A stretch of 64,000 nucleotides of DNA, from assembly GCF_005771675.1 (NCBI RefSeq), contig NZ_VAJM01000002.1, forward strand, positions 186,001-250,000. The letters run 5' to 3'. Every line of letters starts with the position of its first letter. Position 1 is the stretch's first letter. Origin of the DNA: Hymenobacter jeollabukensis (lineage in GTDB: Bacteria > Bacteroidota > Bacteroidia > Cytophagales > Hymenobacteraceae). Below are positions 50,752 to 58,927 of the stretch, in pieces. The notes beneath the pieces are model-generated. The model was given only the letters and a program-made list of their open reading frames with translations. It was not told the origin of the DNA and searched no databases. The position numbers and the translations under genes were made by a program.

Positions 50752-51951
50752 ATGCCTGAAGCCTATATCGTCGACGCGGTGCGTACACCCGTCGGCAAGT
50801 TTGGCGGCGCCCTCAGCGCCGTGCGCCCCGACGACCTGACCGCCGTAGTGCTGCGCGAACTGCTGCGCCGCAACCCCACCATCGACCCCCAAACCATCGA
50901 AGACGTCATCATCGGCGCGGCCAACCAGGCCGGGGAGGACAACCGCAACGTGGCCCGCATGGCCGCCTTGCTGGCCGGCCTGCCGCTGTCGGTGGCCGGC
51001 GTGACGGTGAACCGCCTCTGCGCCTCCGGCCTGCAAAGCATCATCGACGCCACCCGCGCCGTGCGCGCCGGCGACGGCGACGTGTACCTGGCCGGCGGGG
51101 CCGAAAGCATGACCCGCGCCCCGTTCGTCATGGCCAAGTCGGAAACCGCTTTCGGGCGCGACTTCACGGCCCACGACACCACGCTGGGCTGGCGCTTCGT
51201 CAACCCCAAGCTGGCCAAGCTGCACCACCCGTACTCCATGGGCGAAACCGCCGAGAACGTGGCCAAGCAGTACGGCATCACGCGCGAGGAGCAGGACCAG
51301 TGGGCCTTCGACTCGCAGCGCAAGTACCAGCGCGCCTTTGAAAAGGGCCGCTTCCGCCGCGAAATCGTGCCGGTGTTCGTAGCCCAGCCCAAGACCGAGG
51401 CCGTGATGTTCGACACCGACGAGCACCCCCGCGCCACGGCCCTGGAAAAGCTGGCGACGCTGAAGCCGGCTTTCATCCCGAACGGCTCGGTGACGGCAGG
51501 CAACTCGGCGGGCATCAACGACGGCGCGGCGGCCACGCTCATCGTGAGCGAGGAAACGGTGAAGCGCCTGAACCTGAAGCCGCTGGCCCGCGTGGTGTCC
51601 TCAGCCGTGGCGGGCGTCGACCCGGCCATCATGGGCGTGGGGCCGATTCCGGCGACGCAGAAAGCCTTGCAGCGCGCCGGGCTGAGTATCAACGATATCG
51701 ACCTGATTGAGTTGAACGAAGCTTTTGCAGCCCAGGTCATTGCCGTCATGCGCGAGCTGAACATGGACCCGGCCAAAATCAACGTCAATGGCGGCTCCAT
51801 TGCCATCGGGCACCCGCTGGGCGCCTCGGGGGCGCGCATCACGGCCACGCTGCTGCACGAGATGCAGCGCCGCGACGACGTGCGCTACGGCCTGGCCACG
51901 ATGTGCGTCGGGGTGGGGCAGGGGGCCGCGGTCATCTACGAGAAGCTGTAA
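50752..51951 (+). CDS. Acetyl-CoA C-acyltransferase (thiolase)
   Basis: A 399-residue thiolase. NRLCASGLQSIIDATRAVRA carries the nucleophilic Cys near residue 90; LIELNEAFAAQVIAVMRELN, NVNGGSIAIGHPLGASGARI (His) and the C-terminal YGLATMCVGVGQGAAVIYEK (second Cys) complete the site. The RTPVGKFGGALSAVRPDDL start and general pattern are like 3-oxoadipyl-CoA thiolases (PcaF/PaaJ), but beta-ketothiolase in fatty-acid oxidation is equally possible. Its stop overlaps the start of the GNAT gene by one base. Confidence 0.92.
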   Translation: MPEAYIVDAVRTPVGKFGGALSAVRPDDLTAVVLRELLRRNPTIDPQTIEDVIIGAANQAGEDNRNVARMAALLAGLPLSVAGVTVNRLCASGLQSIIDATRAVRAGDGDVYLAGGAESMTRAPFVMAKSETAFGRDFTAHDTTLGWRFVNPKLAKLHHPYSMGETAENVAKQYGITREEQDQWAFDSQRKYQRAFEKGRFRREIVPVFVAQPKTEAVMFDTDEHPRATALEKLATLKPAFIPNGSVTAGNSAGINDGAAATLIVSEETVKRLNLKPLARVVSSAVAGVDPAIMGVGPIPATQKALQRAGLSINDIDLIELNEAFAAQVIAVMRELNMDPAKINVNGGSIAIGHPLGASGARITATLLHEMQRRDDVRYGLATMCVGVGQGAAVIYEKL

Positions 51952-52514
51952 TGGCCGCCGCCCCGGCTCCCGACCTGCTGCGGCCCGCGCTGCCGCTGAC
52001 GGTGGCCGGGGCGCGCCTGCGGCCGTTCGAAGCCGATGATGCGCCCGCGTTGGCCCGCCACGCCAACGACCGGGACATCTGGCGGAACCTGCGCGACCGG
52101 TTTCCGCATCCCTACACCCTGGCCGACGCCGAGTGGTACGTGCAGTTCGTCAATGCCGACGGCAGCCGCGACCTGCACCTCTGCCTCGAAGTCGACGGTG
52201 AGGCGGCCGGCAGCATCAGCGTGCTGTTTCAGGACGACATCAGCCGCCGCTCGGCCGAAATCGGCTACTGGCTTGGCCGCGCCTACTGGGGCCGCGGCAT
52301 CGTGACGGCGGCAACCCGGGCCCTGGCCGACTACGCGCTGGCGCATTTCGACCTGTGCCGACTCTACGCCACTGTTTTCGAATACAACCCGGCTTCGGCG
52401 CGGGTGCTGGAAAAGGCCGGCTTCGCGTTTGAAGCCCGTCTGCGGCGCAGCATCACCAAGGACGGCCAAACCGTCGACGGCCTGCTTTACGCGTTGCTTA
52501 ATTCTGAATGCTGA
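51951..52514 (+). CDS. GNAT family N-acetyltransferase (RimJ/RimL type)
   Basis: A 187-residue protein whose ATG overlaps the thiolase stop (TAATG). VAGARLRPFEADDAPALARH starts the fold; IGYWLGRAYWGRGIVTAATR is the acetyl-CoA-binding motif A, followed by FDLCRLYATVFEYNPASARV and LEKAGFAFEARLRRSITKDG. Similar proteins acetylate ribosomal proteins, tRNA-linked or small-molecule amines. The substrate is unknown. The stop codon lies in an inverted repeat. Confidence 0.9.
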   Translation: MAAAPAPDLLRPALPLTVAGARLRPFEADDAPALARHANDRDIWRNLRDRFPHPYTLADAEWYVQFVNADGSRDLHLCLEVDGEAAGSISVLFQDDISRRSAEIGYWLGRAYWGRGIVTAATRALADYALAHFDLCRLYATVFEYNPASARVLEKAGFAFEARLRRSITKDGQTVDGLLYALLNSEC

Positions 52515-52591
52515 ATTAGGAATTCTGAATTGACAGGTGTTCAGTCGTCTGAAAATCAATTCATAATTCAGCATTCATAATTCAGAATTCT
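52499..52591. repeat. AATTCTGA-word inverted repeat between GNAT and truA
   Basis: The left arm TTCTGAATGCTGAATTAGGA + ATTCTGAATTGA and the right arm TCAATTCATAATTCAGCATT + CATAATTCAGAATTCT are inverted copies of ATTCTGAA/ATTCATAA words. The GNAT stop (TGA, 52512-52514) is within the left arm; the TTG start of truA follows the right arm by 3 bases. Confidence 0.8.
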
Positions 52592-52593
52592 CC

Positions 52594-53418
52594 TTGCGCT
52601 ATTTCCTCGAACTCGCCTACGACGGCACGGCCTACTGCGGCTGGCAGATGCAGCCCTCGGCCCCGAGCGTGCAGCAGGAGCTGGACCGCCGCCTCACGCA
52701 GATTCTGCGGCAGCCGGTGTACTCGCTCGGCAGTGGCCGGACGGACTCGGGGGTGCACGCCAGTCACCAGGTAGCGCACTTCGACGCGGAGCTGCCGGCC
52801 GGATTGAGTCTGGAGCAGTTGCTCTACCGCCTCAACCGCGCCCTGCCCTCGGATATCGGCGCTTACGCCCTCACGCCGGTGCAGCCCGACGCGCACGCCC
52901 GCTTTTCGGCCGTGGCGCGCTCCTACGAGTACCACGTGGCCCTGCGCCGGGACCCGTTTCGGCGCGACCAGGCCCTGTGGCTCGACAAGGCGCCCGACGT
53001 GGCGGCCATGAACGAGGCGGCCCAGGCCCTCGTCGGCCAGCGCGACTTCACGGCGTTTTCCAAGGTGAAGGGCGCCGAGACGCACTACGTCTGCTGGGTG
53101 CACGAGGCTGGCTGGCACCCCACGCCGCATGGGCTGATGTTCCGCATCCGGGCCAACCGCTTCGTGCGCGGCATGGTGCGGCTGGTGGTGGGCACTCTGC
53201 TGGACGTGGGCCGCGGCAAGCTCACGCCCGCGCAGTTTGCCGAGGTGCTGCACCGGCAGCAGCGCATTGCGGCCAGCGGAGCGGCGGCGGCGCACGGGCT
53301 GTTTCTGAGCCGGGTGGAGTATCCGCCGGAGGTGCTGCTGCCGGGCCAGGAGCCGGCCGAGAAGCCGTTTTTCGTAACGGACGCGGAGCTGCAGCCGTTT
53401 TACTGGCAGCAGAAGTAG
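52594..53418 (+). CDS. truA: tRNA pseudouridine(38-40) synthase TruA
   Basis: A 274-residue enzyme making pseudouridine at positions 38-40 of the tRNA anticodon arm. The start is TTG at 52594 (LRYFLELAYDGTAYCGWQMQ matches the family N-terminus and no ATG is available). The catalytic Asp is in GSGRTDSGVHASHQVAHFD; SYEYHV, DFTAFSKVKG and FRIRANRFVRGMVRLVVGTL follow. It is separated from upstream genes by an inverted repeat. A MITE-like element starts 9 bases after its stop. Confidence 0.94.
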   Translation: MRYFLELAYDGTAYCGWQMQPSAPSVQQELDRRLTQILRQPVYSLGSGRTDSGVHASHQVAHFDAELPAGLSLEQLLYRLNRALPSDIGAYALTPVQPDAHARFSAVARSYEYHVALRRDPFRRDQALWLDKAPDVAAMNEAAQALVGQRDFTAFSKVKGAETHYVCWVHEAGWHPTPHGLMFRIRANRFVRGMVRLVVGTLLDVGRGKLTPAQFAEVLHRQQRIAASGAAAAHGLFLSRVEYPPEVLLPGQEPAEKPFFVTDAELQPFYWQQK

Positions 53419-53427
53419 CACGAAATT

Positions 53428-53656
53428 CCCCTCCTTTTTGAAGGAGGGGACGCGGCGAGTTTACTCGCCGCTGGGGTGGTTGCGTCGTTGCTGACATTGA
53501 ACGGCGGCCCCAGAACAACTCTGCGCCAACTTCTGCGTCCTCTGCGGGCTAACCAACGTCAGCAACAGTTGGGCTTTGCGGATAACAACGTCAGCAACGG
53601 CGCAACCACCCCAGCCAAGCCTGCGGCTTGACATCCCCTCCTTCAAAAAGGAGGGG
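53428..53656. repeat. MITE-like inverted-repeat element, copy 2
   Basis: A 229-bp element with CCCCTCCTTTTTGAAGGAGG(GG) hairpins at both ends, then CTGGGGTGGTTGCGTCGTTG in the left arm and its inverse in the right. The small hairpin in the left arm differs from copy 1 (GGCGAGTTTACTCGCC against CCGCTTTAGCGG) but keeps pairing. The centre is unrelated to copy 1. It lies between truA and the ABC exporter. Confidence 0.85.
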
Positions 53657-53755
53657 AGCATGGCCTTCGGCCCGGTGCCCGCCGTAACTTGCGCCCCCGT
53701 TGGGCGGTTTACTGCCGTACCCAATTCCCGCCCACCTAATCCCCACCCGCTGCCC

Positions 53756-55534
53756 GTGGAATCTGCTGCGCCCGCCGCTACCTCCGCCAAAGCCGGCAAT
53801 ATCTTCGACTGGCAGGTGCTGCGGCGCCTGATGGTCTATATCCGGCCTTACCGCGGCGTGTTTGCGCTGCTCATCGTCCTCACCATTGCCACCGCCGCGC
53901 TGGGCACGGTGCGCCCCTTCCTGATTCAGCAGATGGTGGACGTGCAGATCAGCAACGGCGACTGGCCGGGGCTGAACCGCATGTTCGCCCTGCTGCTGGG
54001 CTTGCTGGTGCTGCACACCGGCGTGAGCTACCTGCAGACCTACTACGGCGGCTGGTTGGGCCAGTACATCGTGCGCGACATTCGCGTGGACCTCTACCGC
54101 CACATCCTGAACCTGCGCCTGCAGTTCTTCGACCGCACGCCCATCGGGGTGCTGGTCACGCGCAACATCTCCGACGTGGAAACGCTGTCGGACGTGTTCA
54201 GCGAAGGGCTGGCGGCCATGATTGGCGACATTCTGCAGCTGGTGTTCATCATGGCCTTCATGTTTTACATCGACTGGCGGCTGACGCTGGTGAGCCTCTC
54301 GGTGATTCCGCCGCTGCTCTTCAGCACCTACGTGTTCAAGGAGAAGGTCAAGAAGTCGTTTCAGGAGGTGCGCACGGCCGTGGCCAGTCTCAACGCCTTC
54401 GTGCAGGAGCACCTGACGGGCATGAACATCGTGCAGATTTTCAACAACGAGCAGCGCGAGTTCCGCAAGTTTGAGGCGCTGAACAAGGAGCACACGGCGG
54501 CCAACATCCGCTCGGTGCTCTACTATTCGATTTACTTCCCGGTGGCGGAGGTGCTGGGCGCGGTGGGGGTGGGTCTGCTGGTGTGGTACGCCTCGCACGG
54601 CCAAATCGAGGGCACGATATCGAAGGGCGCGCTGATTGCCTTCATTATGTACAACGCGCTGTTCTTCCGGCCCATCCGCCAGATTGCCGACCGGTTCAAC
54701 ACCCTACAGCTGGGCCTGGTGAGTACCGAGCGCCTGCTGAAGCTGCTCGACAGCCAGGAGTTCATCCCCGACGAAGGCACCCGCCAGCCGACAACCTTGA
54801 AGGGCGCGGTGGACTTCCGTCACGTCTGGTTTGCTTACAACGAGCCGGAGTGGGTGCTCAAGGACATTAACTTCGAGGTGAAGCCGGGCCAGACGGTGGC
54901 CTTCGTGGGTGCTACCGGCGCGGGCAAAACCAGCATCATCAACCTGCTCAGTCGCTTCTACGACATTCAGCAGGGCGAAATATGCGTCGACGGGCACGAT
55001 TTGCGCGAGTACGACCTGAAGGCCCTGCGCAAGCACATCGGGGTGGTGCTGCAGGACGTGTTCCTCTTCAACGGCACGATTCAGGACAACATCACCCTCG
55101 GCAACGACGACATCACCGAAGCCCAGATCTGGCACGCGGCCCGGCTGGTCGGGGCCGATAAGTTTATCGAGCGGCTGCCCGGCGGCTTGCAGTACAAGGT
55201 GATGGAGCGCGGCTCGACGCTGTCGGTGGGGCAGCGCCAGCTCATCAGCTTCGTGCGCGCCCTGGTCTACGACCCGCGTATCATCATCCTCGACGAAGCC
55301 ACCTCCTCGGTCGACTCCGAGACGGAGGAAATGATTCAGGAGGCCATCGAGAAGCTGATGCAGGGCCGCACTTCGCTCGTCATTGCCCACCGCCTGAGCA
55401 CCATTCAGAAAGCCGACCGCATCATCGTGCTCGACCGGGGCGAAATCAAGGAAAGCGGGCAACACGAGGAGCTGCTGCGCCTGCCTGGCGGCTACTACGC
55501 CCAGCTCTACCAGATGCAGTATGTAACCGAATAG
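53756..55534 (+). CDS. ABC transporter, fused permease and ATPase (exporter type)
   Basis: A 592-residue half-transporter. The GTG at 53756 (VESAAPAATSAKAGNIFDWQ) is preferred; an ATG at 53660 would add a Pro-rich tail running from the repeat. Six transmembrane helices (residues 30-320) with RVDLYRHILNLRLQFFDRTP and the DVETLSDVFSEGLAAM coupling region; the ATPase has Walker A GATGAGKTS, Q-loop VVLQDVFLFNGTI, signature TLSVGQRQLISFVRALVYD, Walker B IIILDEATSSVD and H-loop VIAHRLSTI. It is an MsbA/multidrug-type homodimer; the cargo is unknown. Confidence 0.93.
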   Translation: MESAAPAATSAKAGNIFDWQVLRRLMVYIRPYRGVFALLIVLTIATAALGTVRPFLIQQMVDVQISNGDWPGLNRMFALLLGLLVLHTGVSYLQTYYGGWLGQYIVRDIRVDLYRHILNLRLQFFDRTPIGVLVTRNISDVETLSDVFSEGLAAMIGDILQLVFIMAFMFYIDWRLTLVSLSVIPPLLFSTYVFKEKVKKSFQEVRTAVASLNAFVQEHLTGMNIVQIFNNEQREFRKFEALNKEHTAANIRSVLYYSIYFPVAEVLGAVGVGLLVWYASHGQIEGTISKGALIAFIMYNALFFRPIRQIADRFNTLQLGLVSTERLLKLLDSQEFIPDEGTRQPTTLKGAVDFRHVWFAYNEPEWVLKDINFEVKPGQTVAFVGATGAGKTSIINLLSRFYDIQQGEICVDGHDLREYDLKALRKHIGVVLQDVFLFNGTIQDNITLGNDDITEAQIWHAARLVGADKFIERLPGGLQYKVMERGSTLSVGQRQLISFVRALVYDPRIIILDEATSSVDSETEEMIQEAIEKLMQGRTSLVIAHRLSTIQKADRIIVLDRGEIKESGQHEELLRLPGGYYAQLYQMQYVTE

Positions 55535-55644
55535 CTGAGTTGGTGAGGTGGTGAACTGGTGAGCTGACGTTCCGTTTGCGCAGGATGCGCGGTTCGCCCC
55601 ACCAGAACATCAAACTCACCAGTTCACCACCTCACCATTTCACC
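55535..55644. repeat. GGTGA-word inverted repeat, copy C
   Basis: The left arm 55535-55575 and right arm 55607-55644 share TGGTGAGGTGGTGAACTGGT exactly. The right arm, read inverted, ends in GAGTTTGATGTTC, the same core as copies A and B. It begins directly after the TAG of the ABC exporter and ends 5 bases before the next ATG. Confidence 0.8.
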
Positions 55645-55648
55645 ATTC

Positions 55649-56179
55649 ATGTCCCGTTGGTTTTTCATTGTTGGCGGCGTGCTGCTGCTGGGTTTTGCCG
55701 GCGTCTACGCCTGGCTGGGCGGCTTCAGCACCCCGCAGATTGACCTGGTTACCACCACGCAGCCCGTATTCGTGGCCGGCAAGGCCTACAAGGGCCTGCC
55801 CGACAAGCAGTTCGGCAAGCTATTCGCCGAGGCCAACGCACTGTACCGCAAAGGCACGCTGAAGGGCACGCTTGGCAACATCTACTACAACGACGCCGTG
55901 GCCGAGGGTGAGGAAATCGATGCCTTCGTGGGCGTGGTGGTGCCCGATACCACCAGCCAGGCCCTGCCGCTGGGCTACCGCTACCGCACCTTCGCGGCGG
56001 GGCAGCGGGTGCTGCGTGCCCGGGTGCGGGCCAACTTCATGCTGGCGCCGGGCCGGCTGTACCCCGCCCTGCAGGAAGCCGTGAAAGCGCGCAAGCTGAC
56101 CTCGCGCAACGTCTTCCTGGAGCAGTTTCCGGAGGACGGCCCCGCCGAAATGCTGCTGGTAGTGGCCGGGCCGCAGTAG
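55649..56179 (+). CDS. Membrane-anchored GyrI-like domain protein
   Basis: A 176-residue protein with an N-terminal membrane anchor or signal peptide (WFFIVGGVLLLGFAGVYAWL). The rest (PVFVAGKAYKGLPDKQFGKL; LGNIYYNDAVAEGEEIDAFV; GYRYRTFAAGQRVLRARVRA) resembles the GyrI/AraC-effector-binding fold, which binds small lipophilic ligands. The assignment rests on pattern, not on a diagnostic motif. It may be co-transcribed with the ABC exporter across the repeat. Confidence 0.55.
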   Translation: MSRWFFIVGGVLLLGFAGVYAWLGGFSTPQIDLVTTTQPVFVAGKAYKGLPDKQFGKLFAEANALYRKGTLKGTLGNIYYNDAVAEGEEIDAFVGVVVPDTTSQALPLGYRYRTFAAGQRVLRARVRANFMLAPGRLYPALQEAVKARKLTSRNVFLEQFPEDGPAEMLLVVAGPQ

Positions 56180-56188
56180 CCCAAAACG

Positions 56189-56224
56189 AAGAGCCCCCGT
56201 CCGCGCAGCAGACGAGGGCCCCGG
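56189..56224. terminator. Intrinsic terminator between convergent genes
   Basis: GAGCCCCCGTC and GACGAGGGCCC form an imperfect stem between the GyrI-like gene (plus) and the beta-barrel gene (minus); the minus strand has TCGTTTTGGG after it. Confidence 0.5.
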
Positions 56225-56243
56225 GCCAGACGGGCGGCAGCGC

Positions 56244-56954
56244 TTAGTTGCTGCCCTTGCCGCCGAGGTAGAACGAAGCGCCCAGCGTGAGCTGCGTGAG
56301 GCCGAAGCGGGCCTCGAACGACGTGGTCTTGGACAGCAGCTGGTTGCCGGCGGGCTGGGTGTCCTGCTTCTGGTCTTTCAGGGTGAAGTAGCGCAGGCTG
56401 CCCAATGCCAACTCCAGGCCGAGCTTGTCGGAGGGGAAGAACACGAAGCCGGGCTGCAAATCGGCAAAGCCCCCGCGGGATTTGATGGCGAGTTTAGAGG
56501 CGCTGACGTCGTCCAGGGTCGACTCGGCTTTGCTGCTGGCGAAGCCCCCCGAAAGCTGGCCGTAGAAGCCGGCCTTGTCGCCCACCATCTGATAATAGCG
56601 CGCAAACGGGCCTACCAGCAGCAACTTCTCCCGCGTGGTGCGCGTGGTGGTGCGCTGCCCGCCCGGCCCGTAGTAATAATCGGGCTGGGTGGCTTTGGTC
56701 TGGTCCAGCGAGGCCAGCACGCCCACGGCCAGGCGGTCGGCCAGGAACACGCCCGCCTGCGGCGCGAAGTGGAACTGCTGCGAGGTGGACGTGGAATTCG
56801 GTACCGTGGCGGGCGTGCCGGTAGACGTGACTTCGGATTTGGAGCTGGCGTAGCCCACGTTGCCACTGAGCAGGATGGTGCCCGGTGCGGTTTGGGCCTG
56901 GCTGCTGAGGATGGCGGCGCCGAACAGAGTGACGGCCAACAGGAAACGTTTCAT
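56244..56954 (-). CDS. Outer-membrane beta-barrel protein
   Basis: A 236-residue protein with signal peptide (FLLAVTLFGAAILSSQAQT). The mature part alternates in 10-12-residue strands (ILLSGNVGYASSKSEV; FAPQAGVFLADRLAVGVLAS; LLLVGPFARYYQMVGDKAGF; LTLGASFYLGGK), as expected for an eight-stranded barrel. It shares layout and the KAGFYGQL / QLALYGQL strand with the next gene, so they are likely paralogues. Function unknown. Confidence 0.8.
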   Translation of the reverse strand: MKRFLLAVTLFGAAILSSQAQTAPGTILLSGNVGYASSKSEVTSTGTPATVPNSTSTSQQFHFAPQAGVFLADRLAVGVLASLDQTKATQPDYYYGPGGQRTTTRTTREKLLLVGPFARYYQMVGDKAGFYGQLSGGFASSKAESTLDDVSASKLAIKSRGGFADLQPGFVFFPSDKLGLELALGSLRYFTLKDQKQDTQPAGNQLLSKTTSFEARFGLTQLTLGASFYLGGKGSN

Positions 56955-57005
56955 AAATACGGGTCGGGATGAGCTGCTAAGCAGGAATTGACGAAAAAAT
57001 GGGCG

Positions 57006-57698
57006 CTACTGCCGCCCCAGGTACAGGGACAACCCCACGCGCAGGTCGCGCAGGCGCAGGCCCGCATCGAAGTTGCGGTAGGTGGTTTTGCTGCGCGTGT
57101 CCTTGGATTCCAACTCGAGGCGGGAATAGCTCAGGCCGCGCAGGTTCAGCTCCAGCGCCAGCCGCGGAATGGGGAAATACGCCAGGCCCGGTGCCAGGCC
57201 CGCGTAATAGCCGCTGCCTTCGGCCTTCTGCACCGGCGGCTGATACGAGTTGTTGCTCTCCAGCCGCTCGGCGTGCTGGCGCTGGTAGCCGGCACCCAGC
57301 TGGCCATACAGCGCCAGCTGCGGCCCGAAGAACCGGTAGTACCGCGCCGCCGGGCCCACCGAGAAGGTGTGCGACGTGGTTTCGTTGTCGTGCAGCTTGC
57401 TGACAGTGTTGCCGGTAAACGACGTGGCGTAAGTGGGCGCCTTTTCCCACCTCTGGGTGTAGCCGGCCTGCAGGCCCACCATTAGGTTTTCGGCCACGAA
57501 GTAGCCGCCAGTGAGCTGCAGCGGCACCTCGGTGCTTTGCCCAACGAGGTACTTGGTGTTGTTGTCGGGCAGCAGCTGCTGCCGCCGCGAGGTTTGGCTG
57601 TAGCCCGCATCGGCGCTGAGCAGGCGGGTGTCGGCGCTGATCTGCGCCTGGGCCGCGGCCGCACTCAGCAGCAGGCCTCCCAGAAAAAGATATTTCAT
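57006..57698 (-). CDS. Outer-membrane beta-barrel protein (paralogue of its neighbour)
   Basis: A 230-residue protein with signal peptide (YLFLGGLLLSAAAAQAQISA). Strand-like segments include VPLQLTGGYFVAENLMVGLQ, FSVGPAARYYRFFGPQLALY, GQLGAGYQRQ, LAPGLAYFPIPRLALELNLR and the terminal LRVGLSLYLGRQ, a beta-signal-like end. It is upstream of the 56244-56954 gene on the same strand, 51 bases apart. A TAAGTTTG promoter element lies upstream. Confidence 0.8.
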   Translation of the reverse strand: MKYLFLGGLLLSAAAAQAQISADTRLLSADAGYSQTSRRQQLLPDNNTKYLVGQSTEVPLQLTGGYFVAENLMVGLQAGYTQRWEKAPTYATSFTGNTVSKLHDNETTSHTFSVGPAARYYRFFGPQLALYGQLGAGYQRQHAERLESNNSYQPPVQKAEGSGYYAGLAPGLAYFPIPRLALELNLRGLSYSRLELESKDTRSKTTYRNFDAGLRLRDLRVGLSLYLGRQ

Positions 57699-57735
57699 GA
57701 CTAGCTCAGAGGAGCACGGTTGATAAAAACTGCGG

Positions 57736-57743
57736 CAAACTTA
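57736..57743 (-). promoter_or_regulatory. -7 promoter element TAAGTTTG for the beta-barrel pair
   Basis: Exact TAnnTTTG match on the minus strand, 37 bases before the ATG at 57698. Confidence 0.6.
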
Positions 57744-57800
57744 GCGAAAAGCGGCGCTGTGCTAAGCCCGTCCGGGTTCCGGAACGGCGGATTCCGACAT

Positions 57801-57837
57801 AAAATTGCCCGCGGCCGAACAGCGGGCCGCGGGCAAA
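57801..57837 (-). terminator. Intrinsic terminator after the 242-residue protein gene
   Basis: TTGCCCGCGGCCG / CGGGCCGCGGGCAA stem with an AT-rich tract on the minus strand, 31 bases past the stop at 57869. Confidence 0.7.
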
Positions 57838-57868
57838 TGATCAATCATCAGGTGAGTGGGGTGCGGAC

Positions 57869-58597
57869 TTACCGGGCCGCCCGCCACGCGTCGGGCATGG
57901 TGAGGCCCACGCTCAGCACCCAGGGCGAGAGGTCGGCCTGCCGGCCGAAGCGCGTGGCGCCGGCCCACTGCTGGTAGTAGGCGTGGGCCGTCAGCCAGAG
58001 GTCGGGGCGTAGCTTGTAGGTGGCCGCGGCCCCGGCCAGGCCCACCAGTCCCACCGAGGTAGCCACGGTTTTGGCGTGGGTTTCCGGCTCGCAGCCGCAG
58101 CTTTGCTGGCCCCGCTCGGTTACCTGCTGGCTGCGGTCGGCCAGGGTGGCTACGCCCGCGCCGAGGCCGCCGAGCAGGCCGGCGCGGAAGCGGGCGTTGT
58201 CGACCAGAAACGCGTTGGCCCGGGCGCTGAGGCTGTAGAGCCCGAGCATGGGCTTGCGCACGTCCGCCACGCCCAGGCTGGAGCCGATGCGCATCGGAAT
58301 GGCTACGGTGCCGGCCAGGCTGGCCTGCAGGCGCGGCCCTACGCGGTAGCTACCGGCCACCTCGGCCCCGCCGAAGCCGGTGCGCGGGCTGCTCAGGGCC
58401 GACAGGCCGAAGAACAGGCCCCAGCGGCTGGGCACGAAGGGCCGGTCCACGGTGTCGGGGCAGGCGTGGTGGCTGCCGGCCACGTACACCCACGGATAAA
58501 CGGCCGCGTAGGGTACGCAACGGGCACCGCGCTGGGCGGCAGCGGGCTGGCTCCAGGCCAGGGCGGCCAGTAGCAGCGCGAGTAGGGTTGTTTTCAT
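57869..58597 (-). CDS. Secreted, probably outer-membrane protein of unknown function, 242 aa
   Basis: From the ATG at 58597 with signal peptide (LLALLLAALAWSQPAAAQRG). Mature part begins ARCVPYAAVYPWVYVAGSHH and contains GLFFGLSALSSPRTGFGGAE, GSYRVGPRLQASLAGTVAIP and a C-terminal LSPWVLSVGLTMP. Alternating aromatic and glycine strands suggest a beta-barrel. A CGCEPETHAK loop and C near the N-terminus could form a disulfide. No family recognised. Confidence 0.65.
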   Translation of the reverse strand: MKTTLLALLLAALAWSQPAAAQRGARCVPYAAVYPWVYVAGSHHACPDTVDRPFVPSRWGLFFGLSALSSPRTGFGGAEVAGSYRVGPRLQASLAGTVAIPMRIGSSLGVADVRKPMLGLYSLSARANAFLVDNARFRAGLLGGLGAGVATLADRSQQVTERGQQSCGCEPETHAKTVATSVGLVGLAGAAATYKLRPDLWLTAHAYYQQWAGATRFGRQADLSPWVLSVGLTMPDAWRAAR

Positions 58598-58784
58598 GGA
58601 GCTGATGATAAGAGTGGGGAGAAGATAAAAAATAGACCGCAGCCCGCGCAAACCGCGCTGACCGGGGCCGTGCAGTAGCATCAAATAGTGTTCCGCTGTT
58701 ATTTATTCGTTGCCCCGGGCCGCAAAAAATTTGCGTATCCACCAGCGGCTGCCTTTCTTTAGCCCAACGCCCTCACTCTCAGCC

Positions 58785-58868
58785 ATGCGCTTCGGCCTGA
58801 CCACAACCGCCACGACGACTACAACCGCCCGCCACGGGTGGGTCGGCGGCGCGCGCACGAGGGGCTAA
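58785..58868 (+). CDS. Threonine-rich leader peptide of thrA (attenuator)
   Basis: A 27-codon open frame with ATG at 58785 and TAA at 58866. It reads MRFGL, then TTTATTTTTA, then RHGWVGGARTRG: eight Thr codons in a row of nine, using ACC, ACA, ACG and ACT. It ends 26 bases before the intrinsic terminator at 58895 that precedes thrA. This is the layout of thrL in enteric bacteria: ribosome stalling at Thr codons when charged tRNA-Thr is scarce would prevent terminator formation. Upstream CGGCGG (within 58834-58850) could pair with CCGCCG of the terminator as antiterminator. Confidence 0.8.
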   Translation: MRFGLTTTATTTTTARHGWVGGARTRG

Positions 58869-58894
58869 TCAACCCGGTTTCGCATCATTCAGCC

Positions 58895-58927
58895 AACGCC
58901 TTCCCGCCGCTCGGGAAGGCGTTTTTT
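58895..58927 (+). terminator. thrA attenuator terminator
   Basis: AACGCCTTCCCG pairs with CGGGAAGGCGTT (12 bp, 5-base loop) and is followed by TTTTTT; the thrA ATG at 58928 comes directly after the T-tract. A strong terminator in front of a gene is expected only if it is conditional. Confidence 0.85.

Noticed and set aside
53576-53755. N-terminal extension of the ABC exporter from 53576 or 53660
   Set aside because: The extra residues are Pro/Ser-rich and begin in the MITE-like element; the family N-terminus starts about residue 5 after the GTG at 53756.
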